DNA from: Rhipicephalus microplus
Lineage: Eukaryota; Arthropoda; Arachnida; Ixodida; Ixodidae
Reading direction: 5' to 3'
Length of the DNA stretch: 64,000 nt
Assembly: GCF_043290135.1 (NCBI RefSeq)
Contig: NC_134701.1
Location: forward strand, 9,330,001-9,394,000
Shown here: in pieces, positions 1-9,038 of the stretch
How the letters are laid out: every line of letters begins with the position of its first letter
How positions within the stretch are numbered: the first letter of the stretch is position 1
Notes under the pieces: generated by a model
Databases searched by the model: none
The model's input: only the letters and a program-made list of their open reading frames with translations
Told to the model about the DNA's origin: nothing
Translations under genes and position numbers: made by a program

Positions 1-885
1 CAGATCATGTTTCCATATGATGGAAACAAGCTTCCAAAATCAAGTTGAGCGTCTGAAAGAAGCTGGCTACCCGGATTCGCTTCTCATTTCTGTGGCAGAA
101 ACAATAAAAAAGAAGAAAAAGCCCAGAAGCAGAGAGAGCACTAATGACAGAGACAAAAGCAAACGTGACAAAGTCGCGGTAATCCCTTACAAGCACCAGC
201 TATCTCACAAGATAAAAAAGCTCGGTCAGCGCATGGGCGTAAAGGTCGTTTTTTCGGCACCTTACAAGCTCTCTCAGCTAGCCAAAATGACATGTGTAAA
301 CAATAGGCCCAAACAAGCTTGCATTGTCAGGCATAAAACCCAGTTTGTCAGATGTGACATGAATGTAGTATATAGAATTCCGCTATCTTGTGGTGCGTGT
401 TACATCGGGCAGACTGGGAGATGCCTAAATGAGCGCCTGCGCGAGCACGCACGCAATGTGCGCACTGGCAATGAGGGTTTTTTAGCTCAGCACATCAGTA
501 GGTGTGGCTGCCTTGCGCAGTTCGAAAGCACGGTCGTAATGTTCAGGCACAAAGACGATCATACCCGTATGATCGTCGAAGCGGAAAAAATGGCACGGGA
601 ACCAGAACACTGCGTCAGCAAACCGTCGTTAGCTCTTTTAGATAAAGAGCTACGGTATCTGGCAAGTGGCGCACATGGTCCTTGAATCTGCTTTTGTCAA
701 ACGTTCACGTTTTGTCGATTGTTAAGTGCTAAGTCATCAGTTTTTGTTGATTTTCGTGTTTTCTGTTTCTGTTTCAGTCATATATATGTGGTTTGTGAAA
801 AATAAACCTTCAGTTGATAGTCTGCGCTTGTCCTTGTATCTTCTTGTCGTCCGTGTTTACTACCGCGCAGTTACATACGTCGATC
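1..885 (+). mobile_element. Penelope-like element copy 1, 3' part
   Basis: This is the right-hand end of a Penelope-like retroelement whose remainder lies left of the window. It holds the C-terminal coding part (2-685) and a tail of about 200 bp with an AATAAA at 801-806. It is nearly identical to the matching parts of two further copies at 7,246-8,125 and 10,586-11,464. The tail runs directly into the next copy, so the elements are head to tail with no unrelated DNA between them, an arrangement known for PLEs, whose terminal repeats are called pLTRs. Confidence 0.88.
2..685 (+). CDS. Penelope-like polyprotein, C-terminal fragment with GIY-YIG endonuclease
   Basis: This is the open 3' end of a PLE reading frame; the RT domain is outside the window. 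The visible part starts at the DRSCFH segment that follows the RT in copy 3. It continues through a basic linker (KKKKKPRSRES, then more Lys/Arg), which could be a nuclear localisation signal, and into a GIY-YIG endonuclease module. The key residues are the VYRIP strand, the CYIGQTGR strand and the arginine-rich helix NERLREH. The module makes the DNA nick that primes reverse transcription in this family. Cysteines before and inside the module match the usual PLE layout. The stop is TGA at 683-685. The first methionine here (17) is internal and not a true start. The sequence is almost identical to the C-termini of copies 2 and 3. Confidence 0.85.
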   Translation, partial: RSCFHMMETSFQNQVERLKEAGYPDSLLISVAETIKKKKKPRSRESTNDRDKSKRDKVAVIPYKHQLSHKIKKLGQRMGVKVVFSAPYKLSQLAKMTCVNNRPKQACIVRHKTQFVRCDMNVVYRIPLSCGACYIGQTGRCLNERLREHARNVRTGNEGFLAQHISRCGCLAQFESTVVMFRHKDDHTRMIVEAEKMAREPEHCVSKPSLALLDKELRYLASGAHGP

Positions 886-1059
886 ATGAATCACCAACTC
901 GCCCAATCGTCCACCTTGATTAGTTACATTTCTAGTTCTTCGGGCAGTGTTTCGTCCCTAACCCTTCTTCCGTCTATACTCATCACCCTCGTCGCACTGG
1001 CTACCTGCCGTGCCCGTGCTTTCGCGTTTCACATTCGACAGTAGCAGCTGCCTTCAGAC
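686..1059 (+). repeat. PLE junction region (tail / pLTR-like)
   Basis: This non-coding tail of copy 1 is also the 5' leader of copy 2. It contains a polypyrimidine stretch ending in CAG at 775-777 that looks like a splice acceptor, an AATAAA at 801-806, and the first in-frame ATG for the downstream PLE frame at 886. The same sequence follows copy 2 (7,926 on) and copy 3 (11,265 on). That position, shared between one copy's end and the next copy's start, is what a PLE pLTR looks like. The splice acceptor reading is inference. Confidence 0.7.
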
Positions 1060-2162
1060 GTGAAAGGATTATTCGGTGGCGTCAACCCCTCCAGCAGCCA
1101 TGGTCTCCGGATTTGTAAGATTCTCAGATCAGAGTGGAATAGACAGGCCCGCCTGTATAGAGAAGCCCTGCAACTTCAGCTTCAACAGGAGGTCAGTCCC
1201 AGTATCAAAAGACGAAGAATGAAAGAGTTCACAGCATGCATCGAGCATACCACAGACACACTGTGGGCAGGTGAACTCAGGAGGCTACGCTCTGGAATCG
1301 CGGCGAAGCAGCGCTTCAAAGGTGTTGTGCACACGTGTGGTGACGTAGTTCTTCCAGACTTCGTGCGGCGGACGTTGAGCTTAGGCCCCAAGTATGCCGT
1401 AGACAAGAAGTACACCGAACCGGATCTTCTGGCCATAGTGAGACGTGTTTCAAGCCTTGCTCCACAAGAAGACTGTAACAGGTGCGTGTCTGAAGGAGTT
1501 GATGTGCTGCAGCAAGTTAAGCCGTGCGCAAGTAGTCTTCCTTTAAGCAGGACAATTTCACATCTACGAGACAACGAACTGTGCGTGGTGCCTTCGGACA
1601 AGGAGGGAGGCTTCGCGGTCCTCAACAAAGACTTGTACCTGAAGAAAGCTGTAAGTGCGGTCACATCCGTCTTCCAAAAGTGCAGTGGTATTGACCTGGT
1701 TAAAGTCAAATCTAAGGCGAAAAAACTGTGCACGCAGCTTAACCTGTCTGAAATAGCAAAAAAGATAGAAAAAAGTGAGAAGTTGGCCCTAGAGATGTTT
1801 TTTTCGGCAAAGACACACAAAGCTGACGTGCCATTTCGTGTCATTGTTACAGAGAAGGGTTCTTGGCAAAACGCCTTAGGGATGTTTTTGCAGAAAAAGT
1901 TGAAACTTTTAGAGATTAATGATCCCTTTCTAGTCAGGAATTCAAGGGAGGTCACTGAATTCTTCAAAGAGTATTCTAACTACACTTTGAGTGCTTTTTC
2001 CATAGATATCAAAGATTTATATTATTCTCTCCCTCGTGACGCTTTGTATTCATGCATAGAAGAATGTGTTGATATAATGGGCCACGTAACGTTCCAGAAT
2101 GCAGCTGGTGTCAGTGTTAGCAGTTTTCTTGACCTGCTAGCTACCTATCTGACCTCTACCTT
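886..2162 (+). pseudogene. Penelope-like polyprotein copy 2, N-terminal half (interrupted)
   Basis: This is the first half of the PLE protein. The frame opens at ATG 886 (MNHQLAQS) but is stopped by TAG at 1042-1044, where copy 3 has AAG (Lys). It then runs open to 2,162, where a non-LTR retrotransposon is inserted. Family features visible: the N-terminal segment ending LSLGPKYA, the SDKEGGFAVL motif, the FFSAKTHKADVPFRVIV finger motif, and RT motif A (SIDIKDLYYSLP) just before the break. The remaining RT motifs and the endonuclease are at 6,798-7,925. The stop and the insertion both make it non-functional. It differs from copy 3 by only a few residues, so it is young. Confidence 0.85.
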
Positions 2163-2163
2163 G

Positions 2164-2816
2164 ACCAAAGCAGTGGTGGTTGCGGATGCGAGCACTTGAC
2201 TAATTGCTGTTCCTACGTTCTACAGGTGCCCTTCCTCGACGGACTAGGATACATTCCGATAGTGACTGCAGCACCGCATTCTTGACATAGACCTGCGCCT
2301 GCGCGGATCTCCAGTCTACGCATCGGGAAGCGGTGCCCTTCCTTGACGGACTAGGATACATTCCGATAGTGACTGCAGCACCGCATTCTTGTCGTAGACC
2401 TGCGCCTGCGCGGATCTCCGGTCTACGCATCAAAAGCAGTGGCCGGTGGCCCGCCCGCACCAAAGCAGTGGTGGTTGCGGATGCGAGCACTTGACTAATT
2501 GCTGTTCCTACGTTCTACAGGTGCCCTTCCTCGACGGACTAGGATACATTCCGATAGTGACTGCAGCACCGCATTCTTGACATAGACCTGCGCCTGCGCG
2601 GATCTCCAGTCTACGCATCGGGAAGCGGTGCCCTTCCTTGACGGACTAGGATACATTCCGATAGTGACTGCAGCACCGCATTCTTGTCGTAGACCTGCGC
2701 CTGCGCGGATCTCCGGTCTACGCATCAAAAGCAGTGGCCGGTGGCCCGCCCGCACCAAAGCAGTGGTGGTTGCGGATGCGAGCACTTGACTAATTGCTGT
2801 TCCTACGTTCTACAGG
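2164..2816 (+). repeat. 5' UTR tandem repeats of the non-LTR element (295-bp monomer x 2.2)
   Basis: Two 295-bp monomers (2,164-2,458 and 2,459-2,753) look identical by eye. A 63-bp partial third follows and then diverges into the ORF1 leader. Each monomer contains an internal duplication of about 107 bp, starting GCCCTTCC at 2,228 and 2,335 in the first monomer. Tandem 5' UTR monomers often carry the promoter in non-LTR retrotransposons, so a promoter role is likely but inferred. The two identical 96-residue minus-strand reading frames here are a by-product of the repeat. Confidence 0.85.
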
Positions 2817-2972
2817 TCAGTTGGTTTTCCTCAAGCTTTGGTATTACGTTTTGTCTTATACCGCAACCACCACCGCTGCTGCTGCTGCTTTTTGTGTTAT
2901 TGGGACATTCGTGTATTCACGTTATAAGTTTCTTAGCACTGCTGCCAGGCCTGCATTGTTCTGTTCATAGCA

Positions 2973-3653
2973 ATGTCGAAGGATTTTGTGAAAGCTCTCG
3001 ATGATTTCAAGCGTGAAATGAGACTTGAAATGCGCTCTGTTAAAGAAAGTGTGAAGTTTTGTAGCGACACTTGCGATGAAACCAAGGCGATTAACTCCGA
3101 ACTGAAAGCTTTGAGGCAGGAACTGAGCGTCCTGCTCAAAAGTAACGAAGATCTCAAGAAAGAAAACAAGCAGCTAGCGCAACGAGTTGATGAGCTCGAA
3201 CAATATAGCCGTTGGAATAATCTAGAGCTTAAGGGCGTGAAGGCAGCAGACAATGCTAATGATGTCATACGAAAACTTGGCGAAGTTATTGACGAACCAG
3301 TTTGTGCTGCTGACATTGACACATGTCACAAGATAGCAACACGAGTAACGGGCGAGAGCAACATTATCGTTCGCTTCGTGCGCCGAGACAAGCGACAGGC
3401 CGTTCTTGCGAAAGCTAGGAAACGACAGATCACAAATCAAATGCTAGGGCTTCCTGGATCCGATAGGGTGTACGTTAACGAACATTTAACCCGTGCTAAT
3501 AAGCAACTACTGGGAGCCACAATTGCCCGCAAGAAAGAAATGTCTTGGAAATTCGTTTGGACAAGCGGGGGCAAGATTTTCGCCAGGCGGAATGAATCTT
3601 CCAATGCCGTCAGGATTGCCGGTGAGAGCGATTTGTGCAAAATATCACAATAG
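2973..3653 (+). CDS. ORF1 protein of non-LTR retrotransposon (coiled coil + RRM-like)
   Basis: A 226-residue nucleic-acid-binding ORF1p, the RNA-packaging chaperone of non-LTR elements. Residues about 5-85 are heptad-rich and strongly charged, predicted as a trimerising or dimerising coiled coil. The motif EQYSRWNNLELKGV follows; it marks the junction to an RRM-like domain in L1-type and many arthropod ORF1 proteins. The C-terminal part (about 105-200) is basic (RFVRRDKRQAVLAKARKRQ) and includes VYVNEHLTRANKQLL, another recurrent motif. The ATG at 2,973 opens the frame directly after the 5' leader. The stop TAG (3,651-3,653) is 26 bp before the ORF2 ATG in another frame, so ORF2 is probably reached by reinitiation. 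No zinc knuckle is seen. Confidence 0.82.
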   Translation: MSKDFVKALDDFKREMRLEMRSVKESVKFCSDTCDETKAINSELKALRQELSVLLKSNEDLKKENKQLAQRVDELEQYSRWNNLELKGVKAADNANDVIRKLGEVIDEPVCAADIDTCHKIATRVTGESNIIVRFVRRDKRQAVLAKARKRQITNQMLGLPGSDRVYVNEHLTRANKQLLGATIARKKEMSWKFVWTSGGKIFARRNESSNAVRIAGESDLCKISQ

Positions 3654-3679
3654 CTGTATTATTTCTCGCTTGAGGAATC

Positions 3680-6559
3680 ATGGCTATGTTCCAAATACCG
3701 ACTTGTTCTTTATACAACTCTGAATCTTTCAACGCTAAGTTCCATAACCGACGCCAGGAACTGTCTGTTATTCACTTTAACATAAGAAGCCTCAAAAACA
3801 AAGGCGACCGCCTCGATCACCTTTTTACCTTACTAACAACAGAATTTGATGTATTAGTATTTTCTGAGACATGGTTGCTCACACATGATGACCGCCTTCA
3901 TTTCAATAACTACGCTTATAACGGTCTCCTACGTCCCAATGGAAGAGGTGGAGGCCTTGCTATATATGCTAAATGCTGCTACCCGCACTCTGTTCTTGAG
4001 GACTACTCAATAATGAGCCCTAGTGTTGAATGTTTAGCGGTATCACTGCCCAATGTAATTGTCGTAGCAATTTATAGGCCACCGACTGGAAATAAGCGAG
4101 AGTTTCTAGATTTCCTTGAAAAAATGCTTGAAAATTTGAATTCTAGCACTCTTCCATTTGTACTCATGGGCGACATTAATATAAATCTATTGCATGACGA
4201 CCCGTGCACTGCCGATTTCAACGGTGTTATTTCATCTTTCGCATGTTACAATCACATTACTTTGCCTACTAGAATTACTCTTGACACAGCCACCCTTTTA
4301 GATGTTTGTGTTACAAACATTGAACCGCGTAATATTGAATCTGGATTACTGAGTTCGGACATTAGTGACCATATTCCAATTTTTTGTTTTATCAACAGAG
4401 TGCGCGAACGCAAGGTTACAGTTGATAGATATATGACGCGGCAAATAAATGATAAGAATTTAAACAAGTTTCAATGCCTCATTCGGAATATAAACTGGCA
4501 TAACATATACAGTATTGATGACGTAAACAGGGCGTACTCAGAATTTATTAAGAAGTTTTTAAATGCCTATAATGACGCTTTTCCTCTAATTAGAAGAAGA
4601 GTAAATAGGAAGAAGTTCAGAAAGCCGTGGATAACCAAACATTTGCATGAAAAAATCTGCACTAAGAACAAAATGTACCACTCCTTTATTCAGAATCGGG
4701 ATCCCAACATTCTAAAAGAGTATAAAAAGTATCGAAATCAACTGAGTAAAGAATTAAAGACAGCAAGAACAAATTATTTTATCGAGCGTTTTACGAAAAT
4801 CCAAAACGACAGTGGTAAAGTATGGAGAGAAGTAGCTAATCTAACGAAAGGGAAAGATAATAATGCGCTGAACGAGATAAGTACGCCGGACGGAAATTTG
4901 TGTGGTTTTGATTTAGCTTGTGCTTTTAATAAGTACTTTGTCAATGTTGGTAAACCGCTCGGTGATACACCTGAACCTGATAATGTATTGATTAACAATA
5001 TTACTTCTTTATCGAAGTCTGTGTTTTTTTCACCCAGTTCCTCTCAAGAAATAGTGATTTTAATCAACAAGTTAAAAAATGATGTATCTGCAGGTCATGA
5101 CGATATAAAATCTGTCCCCATTAAGCGCGTTGCGCCTTTGATATCTGACGTATTGTCTTATCTTGTAAACCTAATGTTTACTACTGGTGTGTTTCCTGAT
5201 GACCTAAAAATCGCCAAGGTTTGTCCGATATACAAAAGTGGCAATCGAATGGAAATGTCAAACTACCGACCAATTTCTGTGTTACCAGTATTTTCTAAAT
5301 TATTTGAAGGAGTTATCAATTGCAGGCTCGAATGTTTTTTCACTAAACACAACCTGATATCTGCTTGCCAGTACGGTTTTCTGAAGAAAAAATCCGCAGA
5401 GCAGGCGCTACTCGTTATTAAAGACAAAATACTTGAAAATATAGAACACAAACACTACACTCTTGGTCTCTTTTTAGATTTTCGAAAGGCGTTTGACTGC
5501 GTACAGCACAATATCCTTTTAGAAAAGTTGAATTACTATGGTGTACGTGGTGTCACACATAACTTAGTGCAAGATTATTTACGTCATAGGATGCAGTACG
5601 TACGGGTGAATGATGTTGCATCTAACCGACTAACTGTCACTTGTGGAGTCCCTCAGGGCTCTATATTAGGACCTCTATTGTTTTTAATATATATTAATGA
5701 TATTACTAAACTACCAGGCTCTCATGACATGATTATGTATGCGGATGATACGAACATATTTTTTACAGCCAAATCTCTTGTACAAGCGGAAGCTACGGTA
5801 AACTGGTACTTAGGAAACTTGCAGTCATGGCTACAACGCAACATGTTTTCCTTAAATTTATCCAAAACTAGCTACATTATTTTTAGGCCAATTAATACTG
5901 CTGATTCATATAAGGCCAATATTCAATTTGGTCGGGTAAGAATACATGAGGTCGACTGCATTAAATTTCTTGGTGTCTGGTTCCACCAGAACCTTTCATG
6001 GAACACACATGTGTCAAAATTAGCATCTGAAATAAGTAAAAGTGTTGGCTGTCTCTACAAAGTAGCTTGTCTGGTACCCGTGTGGTTGAGACTGCAGATG
6101 TATTATGCGCTTGTGTATTCTAAGTTAACCTATTGTATTCTCGTATGGGGAACAACTACGCCTACTAACTATCAAAAACTACTAGTACTCCAAAAGAGAG
6201 CCTTGCGGTGCATTCATGGGTACCGTGGCAGACCCAAAGACTTTTCCACGTTGCCATTGTTCCGTACTTACGATCTGCTTAAAGCGAACCAAGTCTACCT
6301 CTTTCGACTGTTGCAGTATATTAAGAGCAATCAACTGCACACTCAAGACTTTACTTTGTCTAACGATGCATATCACTTTCGAAAACAAATCCACCGGGTC
6401 CCTAAAACGCGCACAAACTATGGCAAACAAAAATTAAATTATCAGGTCACTGTGGTTATTAATAAAATGTTGACGAATGTTGATTTTAATGTTGCATTGA
6501 AATTATTCAAAAAACAAACAAAGAAATATTTACTCGAATCTGATTTGTGCTTTGTATAA
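3680..6559 (+). CDS. ORF2: APE endonuclease / reverse transcriptase of CR1/L2-like element
   Basis: A 959-residue polyprotein that nicks target DNA and copies the element RNA there (target-primed reverse transcription). The N-terminal APE-type endonuclease spans about residues 28-240, with catalytic or metal-binding positions in HFN (N34), SETW (E63), YRPP (132-135), GDININ (D165, N167) and SDH (D230, H231). The RT spans about 460-760: NYRPISVLPVFSKLFE, QYGF, motif A LFLDFRKAFD (near 597), motif B GVPQGSILGPLLF (near 655) and motif C YADDT (near 687). A thumb and C-terminal region follows, with YSKLTYCILVWGTT near 815. There is no RNase H domain, as expected for CR1/L2. The frame has no stop or frameshift and its length is normal for the group. 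Confidence 0.92.
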   Translation: MAMFQIPTCSLYNSESFNAKFHNRRQELSVIHFNIRSLKNKGDRLDHLFTLLTTEFDVLVFSETWLLTHDDRLHFNNYAYNGLLRPNGRGGGLAIYAKCCYPHSVLEDYSIMSPSVECLAVSLPNVIVVAIYRPPTGNKREFLDFLEKMLENLNSSTLPFVLMGDININLLHDDPCTADFNGVISSFACYNHITLPTRITLDTATLLDVCVTNIEPRNIESGLLSSDISDHIPIFCFINRVRERKVTVDRYMTRQINDKNLNKFQCLIRNINWHNIYSIDDVNRAYSEFIKKFLNAYNDAFPLIRRRVNRKKFRKPWITKHLHEKICTKNKMYHSFIQNRDPNILKEYKKYRNQLSKELKTARTNYFIERFTKIQNDSGKVWREVANLTKGKDNNALNEISTPDGNLCGFDLACAFNKYFVNVGKPLGDTPEPDNVLINNITSLSKSVFFSPSSSQEIVILINKLKNDVSAGHDDIKSVPIKRVAPLISDVLSYLVNLMFTTGVFPDDLKIAKVCPIYKSGNRMEMSNYRPISVLPVFSKLFEGVINCRLECFFTKHNLISACQYGFLKKKSAEQALLVIKDKILENIEHKHYTLGLFLDFRKAFDCVQHNILLEKLNYYGVRGVTHNLVQDYLRHRMQYVRVNDVASNRLTVTCGVPQGSILGPLLFLIYINDITKLPGSHDMIMYADDTNIFFTAKSLVQAEATVNWYLGNLQSWLQRNMFSLNLSKTSYIIFRPINTADSYKANIQFGRVRIHEVDCIKFLGVWFHQNLSWNTHVSKLASEISKSVGCLYKVACLVPVWLRLQMYYALVYSKLTYCILVWGTTTPTNYQKLLVLQKRALRCIHGYRGRPKDFSTLPLFRTYDLLKANQVYLFRLLQYIKSNQLHTQDFTLSNDAYHFRKQIHRVPKTRTNYGKQKLNYQVTVVINKMLTNVDFNVALKLFKKQTKKYLLESDLCFV

Positions 6560-6797
6560 GCTTGTATTAAGTTTATATTCTGTATATTTATAATGCTTTG
6601 TATTTTGTCTACGCTGCATGCTTGGCAGCATTGTGTTACACTGGCAAATGCAGCTAACACTGCAATTATGTGTTTTCGCTTATTTATGTCAGACTGTACA
6701 AGGGAGCCGAGGCCTCTGTCAGGCACTCCAGCCTTTAGCCCCGGCTACCCCCTTTGTGTGAAAGGAAAATAAACTTCACTTCACTTCACTTCACTTC
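6560..6797 (+). other. 3' UTR of the non-LTR element with hairpin and CTTCA tail
   Basis: An AT-rich 3' UTR. At 6,702-6,750 it has a potential stem: GGGAGCCG near its start can pair with CGGCTACCC near its end, and an inner AGGC/GCCT adds to it. AATAAA is at 6,769-6,774 or within one or two bases, and 6,773-6,797 is a CTTCA microsatellite. A 3' stem-loop plus short tandem repeat is the usual RT recognition end of CR1/L2-type elements. Confidence 0.65.
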
Positions 6798-7925
6798 ACC
6801 TTTGTAGAATGGAACGGTGATGTTTATCAAAATAATGGCGTTTCAATAGGATCTTCGATTGCACCGATTCTGAGTGATTTGTTGCTTGCGAAGTTCGACA
6901 GGAACTTGAAAGAGCGGCTGAGTTGCCAGGAAGTTGTGAGAATTTTCAGGTTCGTCGACGACTACCTGGTGGTTTTTAAGTGTGAATCTGCTAGAGTAAT
7001 GGGGTTGTCATCTGATGTAATTGAAGTTTTTAGTGACTGCTTGAGTCCACTCGTACTGACCCATGAACTCCCAGTGAACAACTCGATTCGCTTCCTAGAC
7101 ATGAGACTTTTGTTCAGCGTGAATCACGCATGCTGGATGTATGAGCCTCGCGCTATGAAACCGCTTTTGCCTTTTAAATCAGCGCATAGCAAATTGGTTA
7201 AGAGAGGCATAGTGAACACCTGCTTCACTAATGCCCTGGACAGATCATGTTTCCATATGATAGAAACAAGCTTCCAAAATCAAGTTGAGCGTCTGAAAGA
7301 AGCTGGCTACCCGGATTCGCTTCTCATTTCTGTGGCAGAAACAATAAAAAAGAAGAAAAAGCCCAGAAGCAGAGAGAGCACTAATGACAGAGACAAAAGC
7401 AAACGTGACAAAGTCGCGGTAATCCCTTACAAGCACCAGCTATCTCACAAGATAAAAAAGCTCGGTCAGCGCATGAGCGTAAAGGTCGTTTTTTCGGCAC
7501 CTTACAAGCTCTCTCAGCTAGCCAAAATGACATGTGTAAACAATAGGCCCAAACAAGCTTGCATTGTCAGGCATAAAACCCAGTTTGTCAGATGTGACAT
7601 GAATGTAGTATATAGAATTCCGCTATCTTGTGGTGCGTGTTACATCGGGCAGACTGGGAGATGCCTAAATGAGCGCCTGCGCGAGCACGCACGCAATGTG
7701 CGCACTGGCAATGAGGGTTTTTTAGCTCAGCACATCAGTAGGTGTGGCTGCCTTGCGCAGTTCGAAAGCACGGTCGTAATGTTCAGGCACAAAGACGATC
7801 ATACCCGTATGATCGTCGAAGCGGAAAAAATGGCACGGGAACCAGAACACTGCGTCAGCAAACCGTCGTTAGCTCTTTTAGATAAAGAGCTACGGTATCT
7901 GGCAAGTGGCGCACATGGTCCTTGA
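6798..7925 (+). pseudogene. Penelope-like polyprotein copy 2, C-terminal half (interrupted)
   Basis: This is the continuation of the PLE frame after the non-LTR insertion, from FVEWNGDVYQNNGVSIG on. It carries RT motif B (GVSIGSSIAPILSDLL), motif C with catalytic FVDD (RFVDDYLVVF), the basic linker and the complete GIY-YIG module (VYRIP...CYIGQTGR...NERLREH). The frame is open to TGA at 7,923-7,925. It differs from copies 1 and 3 at a few codons only: Met to Ile at about 7,258-7,260 and Gly to Ser near 7,474. It has no start of its own because its N-terminal half is 4.6 kb away. Confidence 0.87.
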
Positions 7926-8207
7926 ATCTGCTTTTGTCAAACGTTCACGTTTTGTCGATTGTTAAGTGCTAAGTCATCAGTTTTTGTTGATTTTCGTGTT
8001 TTCTGTTTCTGTTTCAGTCATGTATATGTGGTTTGTGAAAAATAAACCTTCAGTTGATAGTCTGCGCTTGTCCTTGTATCTTCTTGTCGTCCGTGTTTAC
8101 TACCGCGCAGTTACATACGTCGATCATGAATCACCAACTCGCCCAATCGTCCACCTTGATTAGTTACATTTCTAGTTCTTCGGGCAGTGTTTCGTCCCTA
8201 ACCCTTC

Positions 8208-8209
<2 letters not shown>
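7926..8209 (+). repeat. PLE copy 2 tail / copy 3 leader (pLTR-like), left part
   Basis: Nearly identical to 686-967, with AATAAA at 8,041-8,046 and the likely PLE start codon for copy 3 at ATG 8,126 (MNHQLAQS). It is broken at 8,209 by the minus-strand non-LTR fragment and resumes at 8,947. Confidence 0.78.

Positions 8210-8242
<33 letters not shown>
8208..8242. repeat. (TTTA)n microsatellite
   Basis: About eight copies of TTTA. On the minus strand these read TAAA and form the 3' terminal repeat of the non-LTR fragment that starts here. Confidence 0.9.
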
Positions 8243-8434
8243 CATAGTTCCTGCAACGCCGTAGTGGCATTACTGCAGGGGGGTATACATAAGAAGTCAT
8301 AGAAAACATTTCTGCGATAAGACGCCAAACATAGTGAAAAATTCAATTATAACAACATATAAAAATAAAAAATATTTTAGTACAATATTGCACATGACAA
8401 CAGGTACCAAAAGAGAAGTACCTATGTCACAATT

Positions 8435-8911
8435 TCACAACGATGAGAAAAAAGCGCTGTTGTCACTCAAGTTCACTATACCTTCGGGAAGTTCATTCCA
8501 GTCTCTAATTGTTTTTAAAAAGAAGGAGTTGGCAAAAGTAGTGGTTTTGTATGCGTATTCTTGTATTTTATGTGAGTGTTGGCATCTTGTGGAACGATAT
8601 GTTGGTGCTAGTAGGTATTCAGACTTATTAATTCCTGTTAGGTTATAATATATGCTGTGCAGAAGTTTTAATCGAAGTTTCCGTCTTCTAGATTTTAGAG
8701 TTTCCCAGCCTAATATGGCCTTTATTTCTGACATACTAGCGAATGGGTCGTAGTTGTTGCTGACGAAACGGGCTGCCTGGTTTTGGACTTTTTCTATTGT
8801 TTTTGCAAGATACTTTTGAGCCGGGTCCCAGATAACACAAGCATATTCAAGTATAGACCTGACAAGAAGGAAGTAAAGAGTTTCTTTCACCTCTTTTGTT
8901 GCACAGTGAAA
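8435..8911 (-). pseudogene. Non-LTR retrotransposon ORF2, C-terminal fragment
   Basis: About 158 residues of the region after the RT of a CR1/L2-type ORF2, running from ATKEVKETLYFLL to a natural stop at 8,435-8,437. The recognisable family features are SILEYACVIWDP, the basic helix with QNQAARFV, and the terminal RDWNELPEGIV, all conserved near the C-terminus of arthropod CR1-like ORF2 proteins. Endonuclease and RT are absent because of 5' truncation, so it is not functional. The frame stays open through the inverted duplication to a methionine at 8,965, but that part is not original coding sequence. Confidence 0.85.
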
Positions 8912-8941
8912 GTGCAACAAAAGAGGTGAAAGAAACTCTTT
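8875..8941. repeat. Perfect inverted repeat, 30-bp arms, 7-nt loop
   Basis: Left arm 8,875-8,904 and right arm 8,912-8,941 are exact reverse complements, separated by AGTGAAA. It lies exactly at the truncated 5' end of the non-LTR fragment. That is where a foldback or template switch of the nascent cDNA during insertion would leave an inverted copy. Confidence 0.93.
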
Positions 8942-9038
8942 CAGGGTTCCGTCTATACTCATCACCCTCGTCGCACTGGCTACCTGCCGTGCCCGTGCTT
9001 TCGCGTTTCACATTCGACAGAAGCAGCTGCCTTCAGAC

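Larger units (their letters stand above)
2163..6797 (+). mobile_element. Full-length CR1/L2-like non-LTR retrotransposon inserted in PLE copy 2
   Basis: An insertion of about 4.6 kb splits the PLE RT between motifs A and B. Compared with uninterrupted copy 3, the flanks share ACCTT at 2,158-2,162 and 6,798-6,802, a 5-bp target-site duplication. In order the element has 295-bp 5' repeats, a leader, ORF1, ORF2, a 3' UTR of about 240 bp with a likely hairpin, and a terminal CTTCA microsatellite in place of poly(A). APE endonuclease plus RT without RNase H, together with the short-repeat 3' end, fits the CR1/L2/Rex1 group. Both ORFs are open end to end, so it may be a recent and possibly competent copy. 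The clade assignment is by layout only. Confidence 0.87.
8210..8946 (-). mobile_element. 5'-truncated CR1/L2-like non-LTR fragment inserted in the PLE leader
   Basis: A 737-bp insertion relative to the uninterrupted PLE leader at 957-985. On the minus strand it reads the last part of an RT ORF, a 3' UTR, and a TAAA microsatellite end. Near the 3' end, CCTGCA (8,250-8,255) and TGCAGG (8,274-8,279) can pair around GCC/GGC, a hairpin typical of such 3' ends. The target duplication is at most TT. Its protein is clearly different from that of the 2,163-6,797 element, so it is another family. The 5' end finishes in a palindrome (see 8,875-8,941). Confidence 0.85.

Noticed and set aside
686..1059. 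Hammerhead ribozyme in the PLE pLTR
   Set aside because: PLEs often carry one, so I looked on both strands. CTGATGA occurs on the minus strand near 732-738 but no paired GAAA segment follows.
1182..1967. 261-codon minus-strand frame (and its twin at 9,161-9,946)
   Set aside because: Lies antisense to the PLE protein, which has clear RT motifs on the plus strand. Shadow frame.
2200..2785. Two identical 96-codon minus-strand frames
   Set aside because: They are identical only because the 295-bp 5' UTR monomer is duplicated; no family resemblance.
6773..6797. CTTCA microsatellite as an independent locus
   Set aside because: It sits exactly at the 3' end of the non-LTR element next to the target duplication, so it is the element's terminal repeat.
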